The position numbers were made by a program, and so were the translations under genes. The notes beneath the pieces were generated by a model. The model made no database searches. It saw nothing but the letters and a program-made list of their open reading frames with translations, and had not been told where the DNA came from. Of a stretch of DNA of 64,000 nucleotides, positions 11,656 to 22,591 are shown one piece after another (within the stretch, counting starts at the first letter, position 1; each line of letters begins with the position of its first letter). The DNA is from Entoloma clypeatum (Eukaryota > Basidiomycota > Agaricomycetes > Agaricales > Entolomataceae). The stretch is from positions 4,154,001 through 4,218,000 of the forward strand of contig OY751486.1 of assembly GCA_963565915.1 (NCBI GenBank). The letters are read 5' to 3'.

Positions 11656-12345
11656 ATGTCCTCATCACCACCAGTGTCGACTGTTGCAAGTCCAGATACG
11701 CCGAGCTCACGACTGAAAACAATGTCGTCACCAATTTCCGTCATACCCAGTGGCCAGCAAATCCCCGGAAGACAGCGACCTCTTTCTGAAATGATAGGCG
11801 AAGCTTTTCCCTCATTCGACCACCAGTCCAGTATCGTGACGCCATTTCACAAAGAGGCAGAGAGAGATCTCATATTTGAGCGAGGTGTGTGATTGGAGAT
11901 CGCTATCGGACGCATATACTCAACTTTCTCTCCCTCAACACACGATCAGAGCTAAGCTCCATGCTTTTGGAGGCACTGCTAGAGAGTCACGCTTGGGCTT
12001 CCGCGCGTCCAAAACACGAAAGCTCACTGGCAGCCCAAAACATAGAGCGGAAAATCGTTTCTGTGATAGAGGCTGAGAAACAACAAGGCATGTGTTTATC
12101 ACGCACCTCCTCGCCGCCATTTCTATTCTCCAGCATCGTTGGTAGGCACCGCTCCCTTTCCGTCTTTTCTTTGTTTGCTATTTCTCTGCGCCAATCTCCT
12201 TATTGATGACTGACCATCCATTTGCGTATCTCCATTGGTTTGTTCGACACTTTGATGCCGCACAGACAAAACAAGACAACAGCTAAACCAATTCATTGCT
12301 CAAATCAAGACGGCTTTGGCAACGCTCACTGGGCTAGGCATATAA
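11656..12345 (+). CDS. Hypothetical small coiled-coil protein
   Basis: A three-exon reading is phase-consistent: 11656-11884, 11950-12087 and 12266-12345, about 148 residues. The N-terminal 70 residues are Ser/Pro-rich. Exon 2 begins within ELSSMLLEALLESHAW and runs through NIERKIVSVIEAEKQQ; exon 3 continues the helix with KTRQQLNQFIAQIKTAL and stops at 12343. The first intron has a GTGTGT donor and CAG acceptor. The second would use a GC donor (AAG|GCATGT). Alternatively 18 more residues are kept and the GT donor near 12142 is used; both options give the same phase. I do not recognise the family. The gene ends about 125 bp before the XPG-type gene. Confidence 0.5.
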
Positions 12346-12469
12346 GTTCCTCCGTGACGTATGGGCTATGTGTAATGTAGAGAACACTGTAAAATTGAGA
12401 ATATAAACGCGTACATTTGTTCGCGTCGCTGACTCAGCCCATTCTTCAACGTTTCTGTGCCACAATCTA

Positions 12470-14457
12470 ATGGGCGTGCTGGGACTCACGCCTTTCCTCC
12501 AGAAGACCTGGTAGGTTCACAATTCAGATTAAACTATTATCAGGACTTCTACCATCTTCTAGTCCAGAAGTGATCAAACATTTTCCGGACCGTCTTCGCA
12601 GTCTAGCCGGTAAGAAAGTCGTCATGTAAGACTCGCTCTGCCAGTACTGGACTTCTTTTTCTCATTACAGCATCTCAAACAGCGACGGAACTCTCATAAC
12701 GCAACGTTTCCATTATGCTCAGGATCCACATCCGCACCGCCATGTCTTGGGCTGGTATAGGCTCGTGAACGAGTTGAACTCCGCCGGCGTCTCTGCCATA
12801 TGCGTCTTCGATGGGAAAGAGCGAAACGTTGCAAAAGCACGCGAGGTCAGTCCGTTCCCACCTTCTCATCCACAGTTGAACTAATTCTGAATACCAGGTT
12901 GAACGTCGTAAGGATGTACAGCGGCAAAACGCGGCGCGTGGGGCTCTTGAAACCAATCGTTCAAAACGCCTTCAAAAACTCTGGGGCATACTACATCAAT
13001 TTCGCGAGCTTGATAGCATGACTCAACAGCGTACCACCGACCTCTTGCAACAATTGCGCATGCAAATGCAGAAGAACCTTACTGACCCAAGGTTGCCAGA
13101 ACGATCCGCTTTCCTACAGCTGGAGGAAGCCAAGACGCGTCTTCCTCAGCCAACGAAATATGAGGATTTTCATAGACACGACGGCGACATATTCTCATCC
13201 AATCTCGTACCGGACAAGGCACTTGAACCAATGCGGGAGGACGACTGGGCATCGCCGGCAACCGAATCTATTTCGGGACACCTGGACGATAATCTCCATC
13301 ACTTAGAGGCCGAGCGCTCATCTGCCCACGATTCACCACATGACCTGCCTATCGAACTAGACGACACCCAAGAAAAATACCCAACCCCACACCGGACGCC
13401 TTTACTTCCACCATCTCACCTTCCTAACGAACCACCTCTGTCAGACGAGGATGTTGCATCTACTCTGGCCTCCTTGTATCTTGGCTATCGCGAAAGCATT
13501 TCAGCGTTTGCAGCAATAGCTGGACCTCTAGAACCGCACCTATCTCCAGCTCCTCCCATTGCTGACCCCGATGCTCAAACAGAACTTGTCGTGACAAAAG
13601 CTCAATACCAACTCACGGTAGAAGAGGGTGATTTTTGGGACAAATTCGTTTCTGCTGCCCCACCGAATTTAGAACATACATCCATCCAAGAAGAGGCTTT
13701 GATAAGCCTAACTCGGACCAGTGAAATGATGTCTGATTCATTTCAAAGACGGATGAATCCGCCGACATACGAGATGTACAACGAATGCAAAGAAATCATA
13801 CGGGTGATGGGTGTACCATGCGTAGATACTTCTGGAGCATATGAAGCCGAGGCTTTAGCTTCTAGTATGGTCCTGGGTGGTATGGCCGACTTTGTTGCAA
13901 GCGAAGATACGGTTCGCCCTCTCGTGCTCCTCGCTCTGCCAATCTACTCTCATATAACTCTAATTCAGGATGTCATTGTATACGGAGCACCTCTCATTCG
14001 GAACCTCACCAACCGCAATGTCCCTCTCACAACCTTCTCCAGTGACGAGATCCGCGCAGTCCTCCAGCTCGATCATGCGTCCTTCGTCGACTTTGCCCTC
14101 CTCCTAGGGACCGACTTCTCTCAACGCATCAGAAAAATTGGTCCTGCACGCGCTCTCAGATTTATCAAGGAGCACGGGACCATTGAACGCATAATTGATG
14201 TCGAGACGAAGTACCTGCCCCGATTGCCACTAAAGGCTTACCTCGCAGAGGTGCAGCTCGCGCGAATGGTGTTCAGGACGCTCCCTCCTGTACCGGATGA
14301 GAGGGTCTTGGAAAGGGGGGTGGTTGATGAGGCTGAGGTCACAAGGGTGTTGTTTCGCTATGGATTGGGAAGGGCGATGATCGACGCAGGGGATTGGGAC
14401 TATAGTGTGGCATTGGAAGGCAATTACTTTGATGACAATCCAAGTGCCACGTTCTGA
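12470..14457 (+). CDS. XPG/FEN1-superfamily nuclease
   Basis: Five exons fit: 12470-12510, 12563-12625, 12683-12845, 12898-13911 and 13969-14457, about 589 residues. The N-terminus MGVLGLTPFL plus VVIDGTLITQRFH and ICVFDGKERNVAK is the XPG-N nuclease domain with its metal-binding aspartates. The XPG-I domain follows a long acidic linker: GAYEAEALA and ASEDTDVIVYG supply the second acidic cluster. A helix-three-turn-helix motif, GTDFSQRIRKIGPARAL, follows. Family members cut branched or flap DNA in replication and repair. The unspliced frame carries 19 extra codons that interrupt ASEDTD|DVIVYG; removing the 57-nt intron 13912-13968 restores the motif. The linker is longer than in FEN1, so this is a separate fungal subgroup and not FEN1, EXO1 or Rad2 with certainty. 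Confidence 0.85.
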
Positions 14458-14648
14458 ATCCGTGGCCCCTTGTCCCTGCGTGCCTTGACTGGAAGCCTGA
14501 AGGTTCGCTGTGGGAGCTTTCTTCGGTCTTGAGTGCCTTAACGGTGCGCATGTGACATGCAGCATCCCCTTACAGCTGGTCTTCTTTCAATGCCAGCGCC
14601 TATCGATTAGCGCTGCTGAATTACATCAATCCACATCGTTGCGCGATT

Positions 14649-15064
14649 ATGACAACCGAACAACTGGAAGCAGAGCAAACATTGCTCTCCGAGTGAGTTG
14701 ACTTAACAAAAAGTTCCCACTTCGTGACTCACGATATACATTAGGCCAGCATCCAAGTATGCCATACTACAACCCGCTGGCAGCGAATCACAATCACCTG
14801 AGCTACCGCCTTTACAAGGGCCCGTGTTACTCTTTGGTGACGAGGACGGAGATATAGACAGTCCTGTGTTGACAAGGTCTTGACTTCTTGTCGGACTGGG
14901 ATCTTCCCAGTGTTACTCACCATCATCTGTTTCGAACTAGTGTGTCAGCGAGAGGACCACAGACTCTTCCGATTTCTGGTGGCAAGCCCGGTGGCGTCAA
15001 GCCTGGCGGTGTCAAGTCTGACATCAAATCTGGTAGCAATTCTGGAGGGTCCATCAAGAAATAA
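14649..15064 (+). CDS. Small acidic/basic protein, tandem paralog A
   Basis: Three exons: 14649-14692, 14745-14876 and 14941-15064, about 99 residues. It has a short Glu/Gln-rich start (MTTEQLEAEQTLLSE), an acidic centre (LLFGDEDGDIDSPV) and a Gly/Lys-rich basic end with near repeats of GGVKPGG that finishes GGSIKK. The gene model is supported by comparison with the neighbour at 15469: both introns lie at matching places and phases, and the donor AAG|GTCT of intron 2 is shared. Without splicing intron 2 the frame would stop at 14883. I know of no family. There is no signal peptide or membrane segment. The acidic-then-basic layout could suit a nuclear or nucleic-acid-associated protein, which is a guess. 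Confidence 0.6.
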
Positions 15065-15468
15065 AAATGAGACGCCTCACACTGCGCGGCGTTTGAAGGA
15101 TGAGAGATACGGCGAGAGATTAATTGTTCTTGGGGTTCTTCCAACACCTTCATCAAGACACCCCCAATACAAGCTTTGACTTCCCAAATCACTGGTGGAC
15201 TTGCAAATCGTCTCACTCTTCCGTTTGGTATGCATGGTTTATTTACGATGCACGACGATTGAGTTGCAAAAATTCACTCAGCAGGCTATAATTTGGTATT
15301 GGAAGGAGGATTGTATAAATGCTTCAAGATCCCAATATCATTATGCAGAGATTTTGTTTGATCTCGGCGTGACATGCAGCATCCCGACGAGTGCGGTCTT
15401 CTGTCATCTGTCATCTTTGAGAGGGTTCATCGCGTTGTCGCTGCATCATATTGTTTGTTAGCATCATT
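15065..15468. other. Spacer between the tandem small paralogs
   Basis: No gene is seen. The part just upstream of copy B shares a block with the region upstream of copy A (GTGACATGCAGCATCCC at about 14550 and 15369), so the duplication included promoter sequence. Confidence 0.5.
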
Positions 15469-15817
15469 ATGCCACCAGAACAACCATTGGGAGGAGAGCA
15501 AAGACTCCATTCCGAGTATGTTGACTTCGTCACTTCCCCTACTTGGCCACTTGATCCACGATCCACGTCATCCCTTCACAGTAATCTAGCACCGGAATAT
15601 GCGAGAAGTCAATCACAACCATTGAAGCTAGCGCCTGTTCAAGCGCCATTATCACTCTTCGGTGATGAGGACGATGATCTCGGCAGTCCTGTGTTTGCAA
15701 GGTCTGAGCTTTCGTCGGATCGAGATCTCTGATCTGCTCATCGTCACGATTTGAAGTGCACAGCCGAGAGGGAAGGTGACTCCGCCTTCCTCTGGCGGAA
15801 AGAAGATCAAGAAATGA
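15469..15817 (+). CDS. Small acidic/basic protein, tandem paralog B
   Basis: Three exons: 15469-15515, 15582-15701 and 15757-15817, about 75 residues. It starts MPPEQPLGGEQRLHS, has the acidic motif LSLFGDEDDDLGSPVFA and ends with the basic SSGGKKIKK. Compared with copy A, the start, acidic core and basic end are conserved, while the Gly/Lys repeat near the C-terminus is shorter. Intron 1 (66 nt) and intron 2 (55 nt) are at the same positions and phases as in copy A. Conservation of reading frame across three exons in two diverged copies argues that both are translated. Function is unknown. Confidence 0.6.
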
Positions 15818-16225
15818 AAACATTCGCATGGTTGGGTCGGGAGGAAAGATACCTAAAGATACCCTTATTATGTTGATATGCACTTTCTCGATTTAGTCCT
15901 TGGGATGCAGATCAGAGGAAGATGCAAATCATCAGTGGGTCCAAAACTCACGAGTCACGAAATACCCTACTCTTTTTCCTCCTAAGCTGCAATCGATTAC
16001 ACCCTACCCAGTGACTTCAAGGGCATGAATACATGTATTTACCGCCTGTTTAATAACAATCGGGGTTCTTATCAAACGCTCAACATTCGAACCACACGAT
16101 GATGCTTGGCTAGGTATATAAAAACATATGGTCAAGCAAACACTAAAACATACTGTATATAAATGCCAAACAAATGCTATACTAATGTACAATGGTCATC
16201 TAATGCAGCGGGTATATTTGTTGGC
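15818..16225. other. Intergenic, no gene seen
   Basis: AT-rich spacer between the 3' ends of paralog B and the WW-domain gene. A TATATAAA-like string near 16113 has no obvious gene attached. Confidence 0.4.
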
Positions 16226-19022
16226 TCAGACATTGACGGCGGTCGTATCAGAATCACAGGTCTTGCGTCGGAAAAGAAATCCAGGCCAGCTCCAGCTAAC
16301 TTTGGCAGATTTCTTGTCATCTCTTTCATAGTCGCCTTCTTCCTGCGATTGTTTTTCGCACAATTCGGGTTCGGCCTGAACGTCGGCTTCGAACGTTTTA
16401 CTATGATGTTCTTGGGGTTCCCAGGCCATGAAGATGCACCATATTATCACCGCTGCAAGTCCACCCGAGGTCGTTGCGATTACCACCGAATTCCACAAGG
16501 TCGATTTCTCGAAGCACATCGATAGAAAAGCGACCAAGAAAGTCACCATACTGCGAGAGATGAGTTGTCGCATGAAATTTCGCACACAGATACTAGACTT
16601 ACCCCCACATCAGAAAGGCGTAAGGAAGACTATACGTGATAGCCAAGGTCTCCATTCCTAATGCCTGGTTGCTTTTTCGGAGCATGAAACTCGCCTGTGG
16701 ATTCGCGGTAGGTCAGGTCAAACAACTATACCCGATGGAACTGAGCTCACGGCCTCTGAGGCAGTCTCTCGTGCCTTTGTTCTGTTTTGTCGATCGAGGA
16801 GAAGGCCGAGAATGATGCACCCAATACTCGCAAAAACAGATGCGTAACTCGCAATCTGCGGAAGCGAGTGACCACGCGTACTGGACCATCCATTGTCCAC
16901 ACTTTGAATCGCTAGAAAAGCGACATTTGCGTTGAGAAGCACAGTTCCCTGAAATAATGATCAGAAAGACCATTACAGTAGTCGAAAGGGATAGGATACT
17001 TTACCTCAAGAGTAAATGTCTGCCATTCCGTGTATATTTTGTCCATGACCTGGGACCACACAAGTTTGCTCAATTTCTCATCGATCCACATGTTCTCCAG
17101 CGCCCGTAGGTGGACTTCAGGCGCATAGAATAGGACCGGAGATGCGAGAGTGATCAACCACGACCGTTCATGTTGTATCTGTCCGTGCACTGACTGGTCT
17201 CGACCTAAACGAGCGCCAGGTTGACCGTGGAAATCATAGAACCTTTGACGAGCTGATCACACTGTTTTAAGCATCACAAAATCTTGATTCAACGGCCATG
17301 GAGTCTTACCGAATATGTACATGAATCTACCTTTAAGGGGCATCGTTAGTATTCGTGGATCTCTTGAATTTTGGTGGCTCTTACTTAGAACACAGATAGA
17401 ACCTTGGATATCGCTGCGAGCGTTTTCTATGGTGATTTTAGGTACGAAGCACAAGATCAGAGCTGGTTTGTTTCACCTTTCAGATGATCAACAAGTTGGA
17501 GCATTTTCTGCAAGTCGTCCACGCTGTAGGGCACTGTGCTAGTCGCGGATGTCATAGCGTCTGTGTTTGGTCAGTATCTCATAATCGTGATGATCACAGA
17601 TGAATCGAGTCTTTCTTACCTCCCGTAGCATGGACAAGAATATCCCTTAGCTCATTTACATGATTATTGGTCAATGTAAAGCCTCTTGGAAACATCGAGC
17701 AATGGTACCTGGTTATGATCAGGTGTGCAAGAGTCCTTGGCATTCGATATGAGTCGGTGATCAATATAAAGGGGTGTCACAATGCCTACTTTGAGAATCC
17801 TGGCTCACCAGTACTGGGCCTGGATCTCGTGCTCTGTCGATTCCATGAAGAGGGAATCGCATCGGTAAGAGGCTTGACCTACCAAGGTGTGTCGGGCATG
17901 TCATGCCTTTTATTTCCCCCCAAGCACCAAGGCATTCCGTATCGAACTCGTCCACGAAGAAGATACACCGCCTAGAATGATCTGCGAGATAGTACAAAAT
18001 GGAAAGTGACCCGTCCTCTTCTCGGAAGAGTTCGAGGACAAGGTCGACGTGTGATGATCGCATCATGTTTTGAGCGCGAAAGAAGTCATCTATTGAATCG
18101 ATATGAGAATGTATTTGCAGCAATATGTCGCCCTTATAAAGATCCGCATCTGTGAAGACTCTCTGGAATGAGGAATAAGAGATAGAATCCCTGGCCTCAA
18201 AGAAGTTACCGTACTTTGGCTTCGTGGTAGAAGTAAATGGCACCTTCGGGATGGCAAATCGGTGTCCAACCAGGAAGAATACGTTCCCTGTGAAAGGTGG
18301 AGATTAGGTTGTAAAAAGAGCGGCTCGAGTTCATCTACCTATGGAATGATGTCGTAAACGGTGGAATCTTGTATTCCTTCGATTCTCGTGGCCTATGATG
18401 TCGATGATGAACTCCTTGTCGTTTCCTAATGCACGAAAACCTACACTATGACATTTCTATCGTATCTTCCCAGCATTTCTGGCGCAAAGGTTCGTCTGGG
18501 AGTAGTAGGGTGCAAGAAGGCCATGTGCGATTCGAAAGGAGTCTGGCATCCCGGAGAGAGGAGCATATCCTGCGGATCGGGTGAACTCGAAATATCCTGC
18601 TGTGACTCGTCAGGAATCCGAAGGCCTCCGATGGAGTCCTGCAAAGACAGCTGAGAGGATGAATGGACGGGATGTCCTGTCGCGGCCATGGCTCCCAAAA
18701 TCCCAGGGACCGTACTCGAAGCGCTGAGGTATGAAACATGATGCGAACATGCAGCCGAGACGTCCTGTTGCACATGTCCTGCAGAGCACCTCCCAGGAAA
18801 TAGCGTCTCATCGGCGTCTGTCATTTTGGGTGGATGAACTAGATCTGTTGTCGCATTGGAGCTTTCTCCAGAGGATAGTCCATGTCGAAGTCGATAGTTA
18901 CGTCTGGCCCAGAAGAATAGCTTGACAAGGCCCTGCAAGCATTCTCGGAGACATATTTTGTTGAGCAGGAGCCTCTTCAAACGCTGAAGCAAGAGTCGGA
19001 AGAGTTGAGATAGCTGGTGCAT
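16226..19022 (-). CDS. WW-domain protein with C-terminal membrane segments (Agaricomycete family)
   Basis: A multi-exon minus-strand gene from the ATG at 19022 (MHQLSQLF) to the stop at 16226. After a Ser/Pro-rich first exon, splicing joins NVIVPRESKEYKIPP to HRERILPGWTPICHPEGAI and YFYHEAKVR, a WW-like module whose second Trp is not evident. Then come FTDADLYKGDILLQIHS, HSRRCIFFVDEFDTE and a helical region with HLRALENMWIDEKLS. At least three hydrophobic helices follow (TVLLNANVAFLAIQSV; SYASVFASIGCIILGLLL; near the end AAVIIWCIFMAW), then a charged cytosolic tail. I recognise this as a family expanded in mushroom-forming fungi; its function is unknown. Splice sites in the middle were not all checked. 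Confidence 0.7.
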
Positions 19023-19449
19023 ATACGGTTGGTTTTCGTGCACCGATCCAGAGACGACGCTGGTGCGAGTCCGACGGGTTGAAGTGCTAGGTAAGTATAC
19101 GGCATTTATAGCTTCATTCCTGTGTACAACTTAACCCCATATAGTACTAGTAGTCCAAAAGTGATTAATATCCCAGCTCACAGCCATGCACAGGCAATAA
19201 TGCTCTTTCCAGGCTGTTAGTACATCATATTTCATACTTCGCAACGGTATTAATACCAGCCTGCAGAGTACATACAACATTCCGAAGTTCGTCCGCTGGG
19301 CCACGAAAGTCGTTATGCAATGACGAGGATGGTCAAAGGCACTGCACAGAACCGGCTTCTACTATCATTTAGCTATCATTCAAAATTTGAAATGCAGCAT
19401 CACATTAATTATAGGCTAGTAATGGAGTAGTACACGAAAAAAATAATAT
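19023..19449. other. Intergenic, no gene seen
   Basis: Upstream region of the WW-domain gene and downstream of the NDUFAF2-type gene. No coding exon, RNA gene or repeat was recognised on either strand. Confidence 0.4.
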
Positions 19450-20246
19450 CTAGCCTTTATTCCCCCTCGTATGCGCACGCGGCGTCCACGGCTGGGGTCC
19501 AGAGAAATCTGCACTTGGAGCCACCTTTGGTACAGGTTTCTCTTTTCGTTGCTCCTGCTCGAGTTTGGGTTGAGCTTGTCCTGCAGCTGCCACCACAGGT
19601 AGCTGTTCCATTTCTAGGGTCCGCATATGATCAGGTAAGGCTGTAGCCTGAAGTCGAAGGCGTTCTTCTCGATCGCGAGCCTCAATCAGTGAAACGTTTG
19701 CCTGAACACGCCGCTGTCGTTCCAAATCCGCGTGTAGTTCCTGCAGCGGGTTGAGAGACCGAACTTCGGCATTTTTCATTAACACACCTCGAGGGTTGGA
19801 GGACGATGGCGCGTGTTTGTTAACCATGCAGACCATTGAACTTCACCTGGTTCAAAACCATCCGTTGAATATATGAGATGGCGGCGTACCTGGGAGTCGC
19901 TTCCCGCCGCCTACATATTCCCAAACGTCCTCGGAATTGCGATATTGCACAGTTCGTGTCGGCCGTCCTGAGCATCATGAATTAGGAATGACAATGCATG
20001 TCTGTACCATGACTGAGCAGGAACCATTGTTCAGACGTTCAAAAAACTGATTTCCTATCATAGCTTCAGTTCCCGCGAAAACCCAAGTGCATTGTAGAAT
20101 GAGGACCTTCGAGATCCTTTCCGACATACCGTGGCTGAATTTTGAACGTCAACGGACACGGTGAGCTGTCATTTTCTCGTGTCGGATAGAACGATAAGCC
20201 TCACTCGAGACCTGATCTTTTGAAGTAGCCGTGCTATGATTGACAT
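19450..20246 (-). CDS. NDUFAF2: NDUFAF2/NDUFA12-family complex I assembly factor
   Basis: Six exons fit in phase: 20246-20205, 20134-20107, 20054-20037, 19967-19890, 19846-19788 and 19740-19450, giving 171 residues. The start MSIIARLLQKIRSRPRYVG, the segment KDLEGNQFFE, then RTVQYRNSEDVWEYVGGGKR and VQWSAWLTNTRHRPPTLEEL match the NDUFA12/NDUFAF2 fold, in which a Trp-rich core with W-x-x-WL and RxxPP is conserved. A long helical Glu/Arg-rich tail and an end reading GPQPWTPRAHTRG fit the NDUFAF2 (mimitin) type better than the NDUFA12 subunit. It assists late assembly of mitochondrial NADH:ubiquinone oxidoreductase. Exon 3 is a microexon of 18 nt. The last 128 codons alone form an open frame that misses the conserved core. 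Confidence 0.85.
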
Positions 20247-20411
20247 GAGATGAGAGTGGAATAACGACAGGTGACTGTATTCACATAATATTACTTACAT
20301 AACCACAAATCTGGTGTATGAGTTACCTTCTCAACACAGTTCCATGGAACATGATACTGATGTGAACGTTGCAGAAAATCTACAGCTTGAAATAACCAAG
20401 TATCAGAAGAC

Positions 20412-22109
20412 TCAAAAAGCCTCGTTATCCTTGTCCTCGATATCTTGAACATCCCATGCAAGATCCCTGACTCGCACCCGCGCAACCTCCGCCGCAGCGA
20501 GCTCCTTTCGATGAGCGTTGAGTGGGTACCGCATCGCCTGAGAAGGGTTTTAGTAGGTCGGACAGCATGTACGAGTCTGATAATGGCATACCTTGATGCT
20601 TTCGTTGTGTAATTCCAGACAAAAGGCGATACGCCGCGCAAATACATCGCTGACCTCGGCACCATACCCGCCCTTCTGTATTCCGCACTCCATCCAACCT
20701 TTCTCGTGCACGATTCTACCCTCAATAACACCATCTCGGATGGCCTTGCCAACAATATACTCTGCGTCCTCTTCCGAGTCCAGATGAAGTTTGACGCAAA
20801 TGTCGCGGAGAGAAATACGGGAGTACGACAGTGATAGTCTGCGAATGCCTGTCTTGATCACGTTCTGTCGAAGTCGGACGATGAGAGTGTAGGTTTTGTC
20901 AGCATCGAATTGCGCAGCGTGCTTGGAGAGAGTTGTTTGGAATTGCGAAAGCGAGCCGGTCCGTACCGCTGGTGATATCTCGGGGGTGAGTATAGGAAGG
21001 AGGTTGATGGGGAGATCACTCACCCTTCACAATTTCAAAATAAGCGTTCAAAGCTTTTTCAAGCACAGGATGCCTGAACAGGCTTCGTTCCGGTATTTCT
21101 CCCATGAGAAGCTCCACAACAACAAAAAACTTGTGAACAGCTTGGTAAAATCCAGGTGCAGTTTTCGCCTGCGGCGCACGTCGAATGGCTTGTTGCAAGT
21201 TGGTGTGAGCTTCGCTGTAGTTCAGCTGAACTACTCTGATACGCCCAAGGTAATAATGATACCGCGCATGCTGAGGATTACCAGCAGAAGCGGGGAAAGT
21301 TGTCTTAGAGACCAATTTGTCTGCCTGATCATACAAGTTGTAGTGGATGTAGTTGCGCAGAAGCCGGTTTATGAGTGATGCCTGTGTTTCATCATCGTGG
21401 CGTAATGACGCCGTCCGTTGTGCAGCAAGGAAAAGGCTGTTTTAGGAAGGGTTAATTATCGGATAATTGAATCAAAGGACAAGCTCACGGTCGTCCATCT
21501 GCTAACTCGCCGCCTAATTCATAAGCTCGCTCAACCGCGAACCAAATCTTTGCAGCAATTGTATCCATGCTGCGACGATTTAAAGCTTGCATTTTCTGCA
21601 CTGTCTCCTGTGCAAGTGTCAGCGCCTTCGGATATGTCGCAGACGACGTCAGCAGATGGTGTATGATGAGGAGTCGAAGATAGATCTCGCCCTCTGGAAC
21701 TGGGGCAGTGGGAACAGAGAAGGATTCAGTTGTCGTTAATGTAGAATCGACCTCCATGGATATGGATGGTTCAGACGAAGGAAGCCATAATAGAAGATAT
21801 GTCTTCTCAGGTGCATCTGGTATGGGATTAATTGGATCTTCATCAGGTTGAGAAAATTTGACCTTTCGTGTAGACTGCCTCAATAGCACTCCTGAGGACG
21901 TTTCCGTCGATACGTTTTCTCAACGCCGTCAATGTACGGAGGACGCGATGGGCGAAGCGTGGTTCAAGCGTCGACACCGCTTTCTCAATGAGAGCGATAT
22001 TGTTCTTGATTTCGGTGACGGGAGAAACCAGGTTTGGCTTGGATTCGTCGGCATTCTTCTCTTGGTCCTTTGGCGTCGTGCCTGCTTGTGCCATTTCTAT
22101 ATCAGCCAT
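20412..22109 (-). CDS. RPN3: 26S proteasome regulatory subunit Rpn3
   Basis: Several exons run from MADIEMAQAG at 22109 to a stop at 20414-20412. The N-terminal part (NNIALIEKAVSTLEPRFAHR, TLTALRKRI) and the middle helical repeats (HYYLGRIRVVQLNYSEAHTN) are typical of PSMD3/Rpn3. The PCI domain lies at the C-terminus: YTLIVRLRQNVIKTGIRRLS, SYSRISLRDICVKLHLDSEE, IVGKAIRDGVIEGRIVHEKG. The tail ends KDNEAF. Rpn3 is a scaffold of the proteasome lid, next to Rpn7, Rpn12 and Rpn15. The reading looks complete. It is divergent from the tRNA-Cys/elongin C side. Confidence 0.93.
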
Positions 22110-22215
22110 AATGGGCGGAAGGATGTCAATGGACGATGGCGGGCAAAAAGGCTGACGCGTCGCGCGCCTGGAATTTAAGGAACAGCAACAGGGCCAATTC
22201 AGACCACTGATCCGT

Positions 22216-22298
22216 GTCTCAATAGCTCAGTGGTTTAGAGCATGCGATTGCAGCTTCATGTTATCGCAGGGTCGGGTGTTCAAATCACCCTTGGGACT
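22216..22298 (+). tRNA. tRNA-Cys(GCA) with 9-nt intron
   Basis: Acceptor stem GTCTCAA/TTGGGAC with one T-G pair, discriminator T at 22298 as in eukaryotic tRNA-Cys, anticodon stem TGCGA/TCGCA with TTGCAG, and a 9-nt intron CTTCATGTT at 37/38. T arm GGGTG-TTCAAAT-CACCC. A T-run to 22304 is the terminator. Confidence 0.95.
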
Positions 22299-22405
22299 TT
22301 TTTTGAGGTTTGACTCCGAGACGGATAGATATTCTTTTGGTCTGGCCAAGTGTCTCTCCCTACTAAGTATGTCCTTGGGTTGATCAAAAATAAAAACAAA
22401 ATAAG

Positions 22406-22488
22406 AGTCCCAAGGGTGATTTGAACACCCGACCCTGCGATAACACGAAGCTGCAATCGCATGCTCTAAACCACTGAGCTATTGAGAC
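22406..22488 (-). tRNA. tRNA-Cys(GCA), convergent second copy
   Basis: Reverse complement copy of the tRNA-Cys at 22216; the only difference seen is one intron base (CTTCGTGTT instead of CTTCATGTT). T-rich sequence lies 3' of it (left side). The two genes face each other 107 bp apart, so this stretch can form a long hairpin. Flanking sequence is not shared, so only the gene body was duplicated or has been kept similar. Confidence 0.95.
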
Positions 22489-22591
22489 AATTGCAATTTT
22501 TTTACGTAACAAAAGCATGATGACAATTCTGTCAATCATTCACTTCACTTAAGTTCCTCTTTGACCTCGAACGCCATCCTATCCTGAAGCA

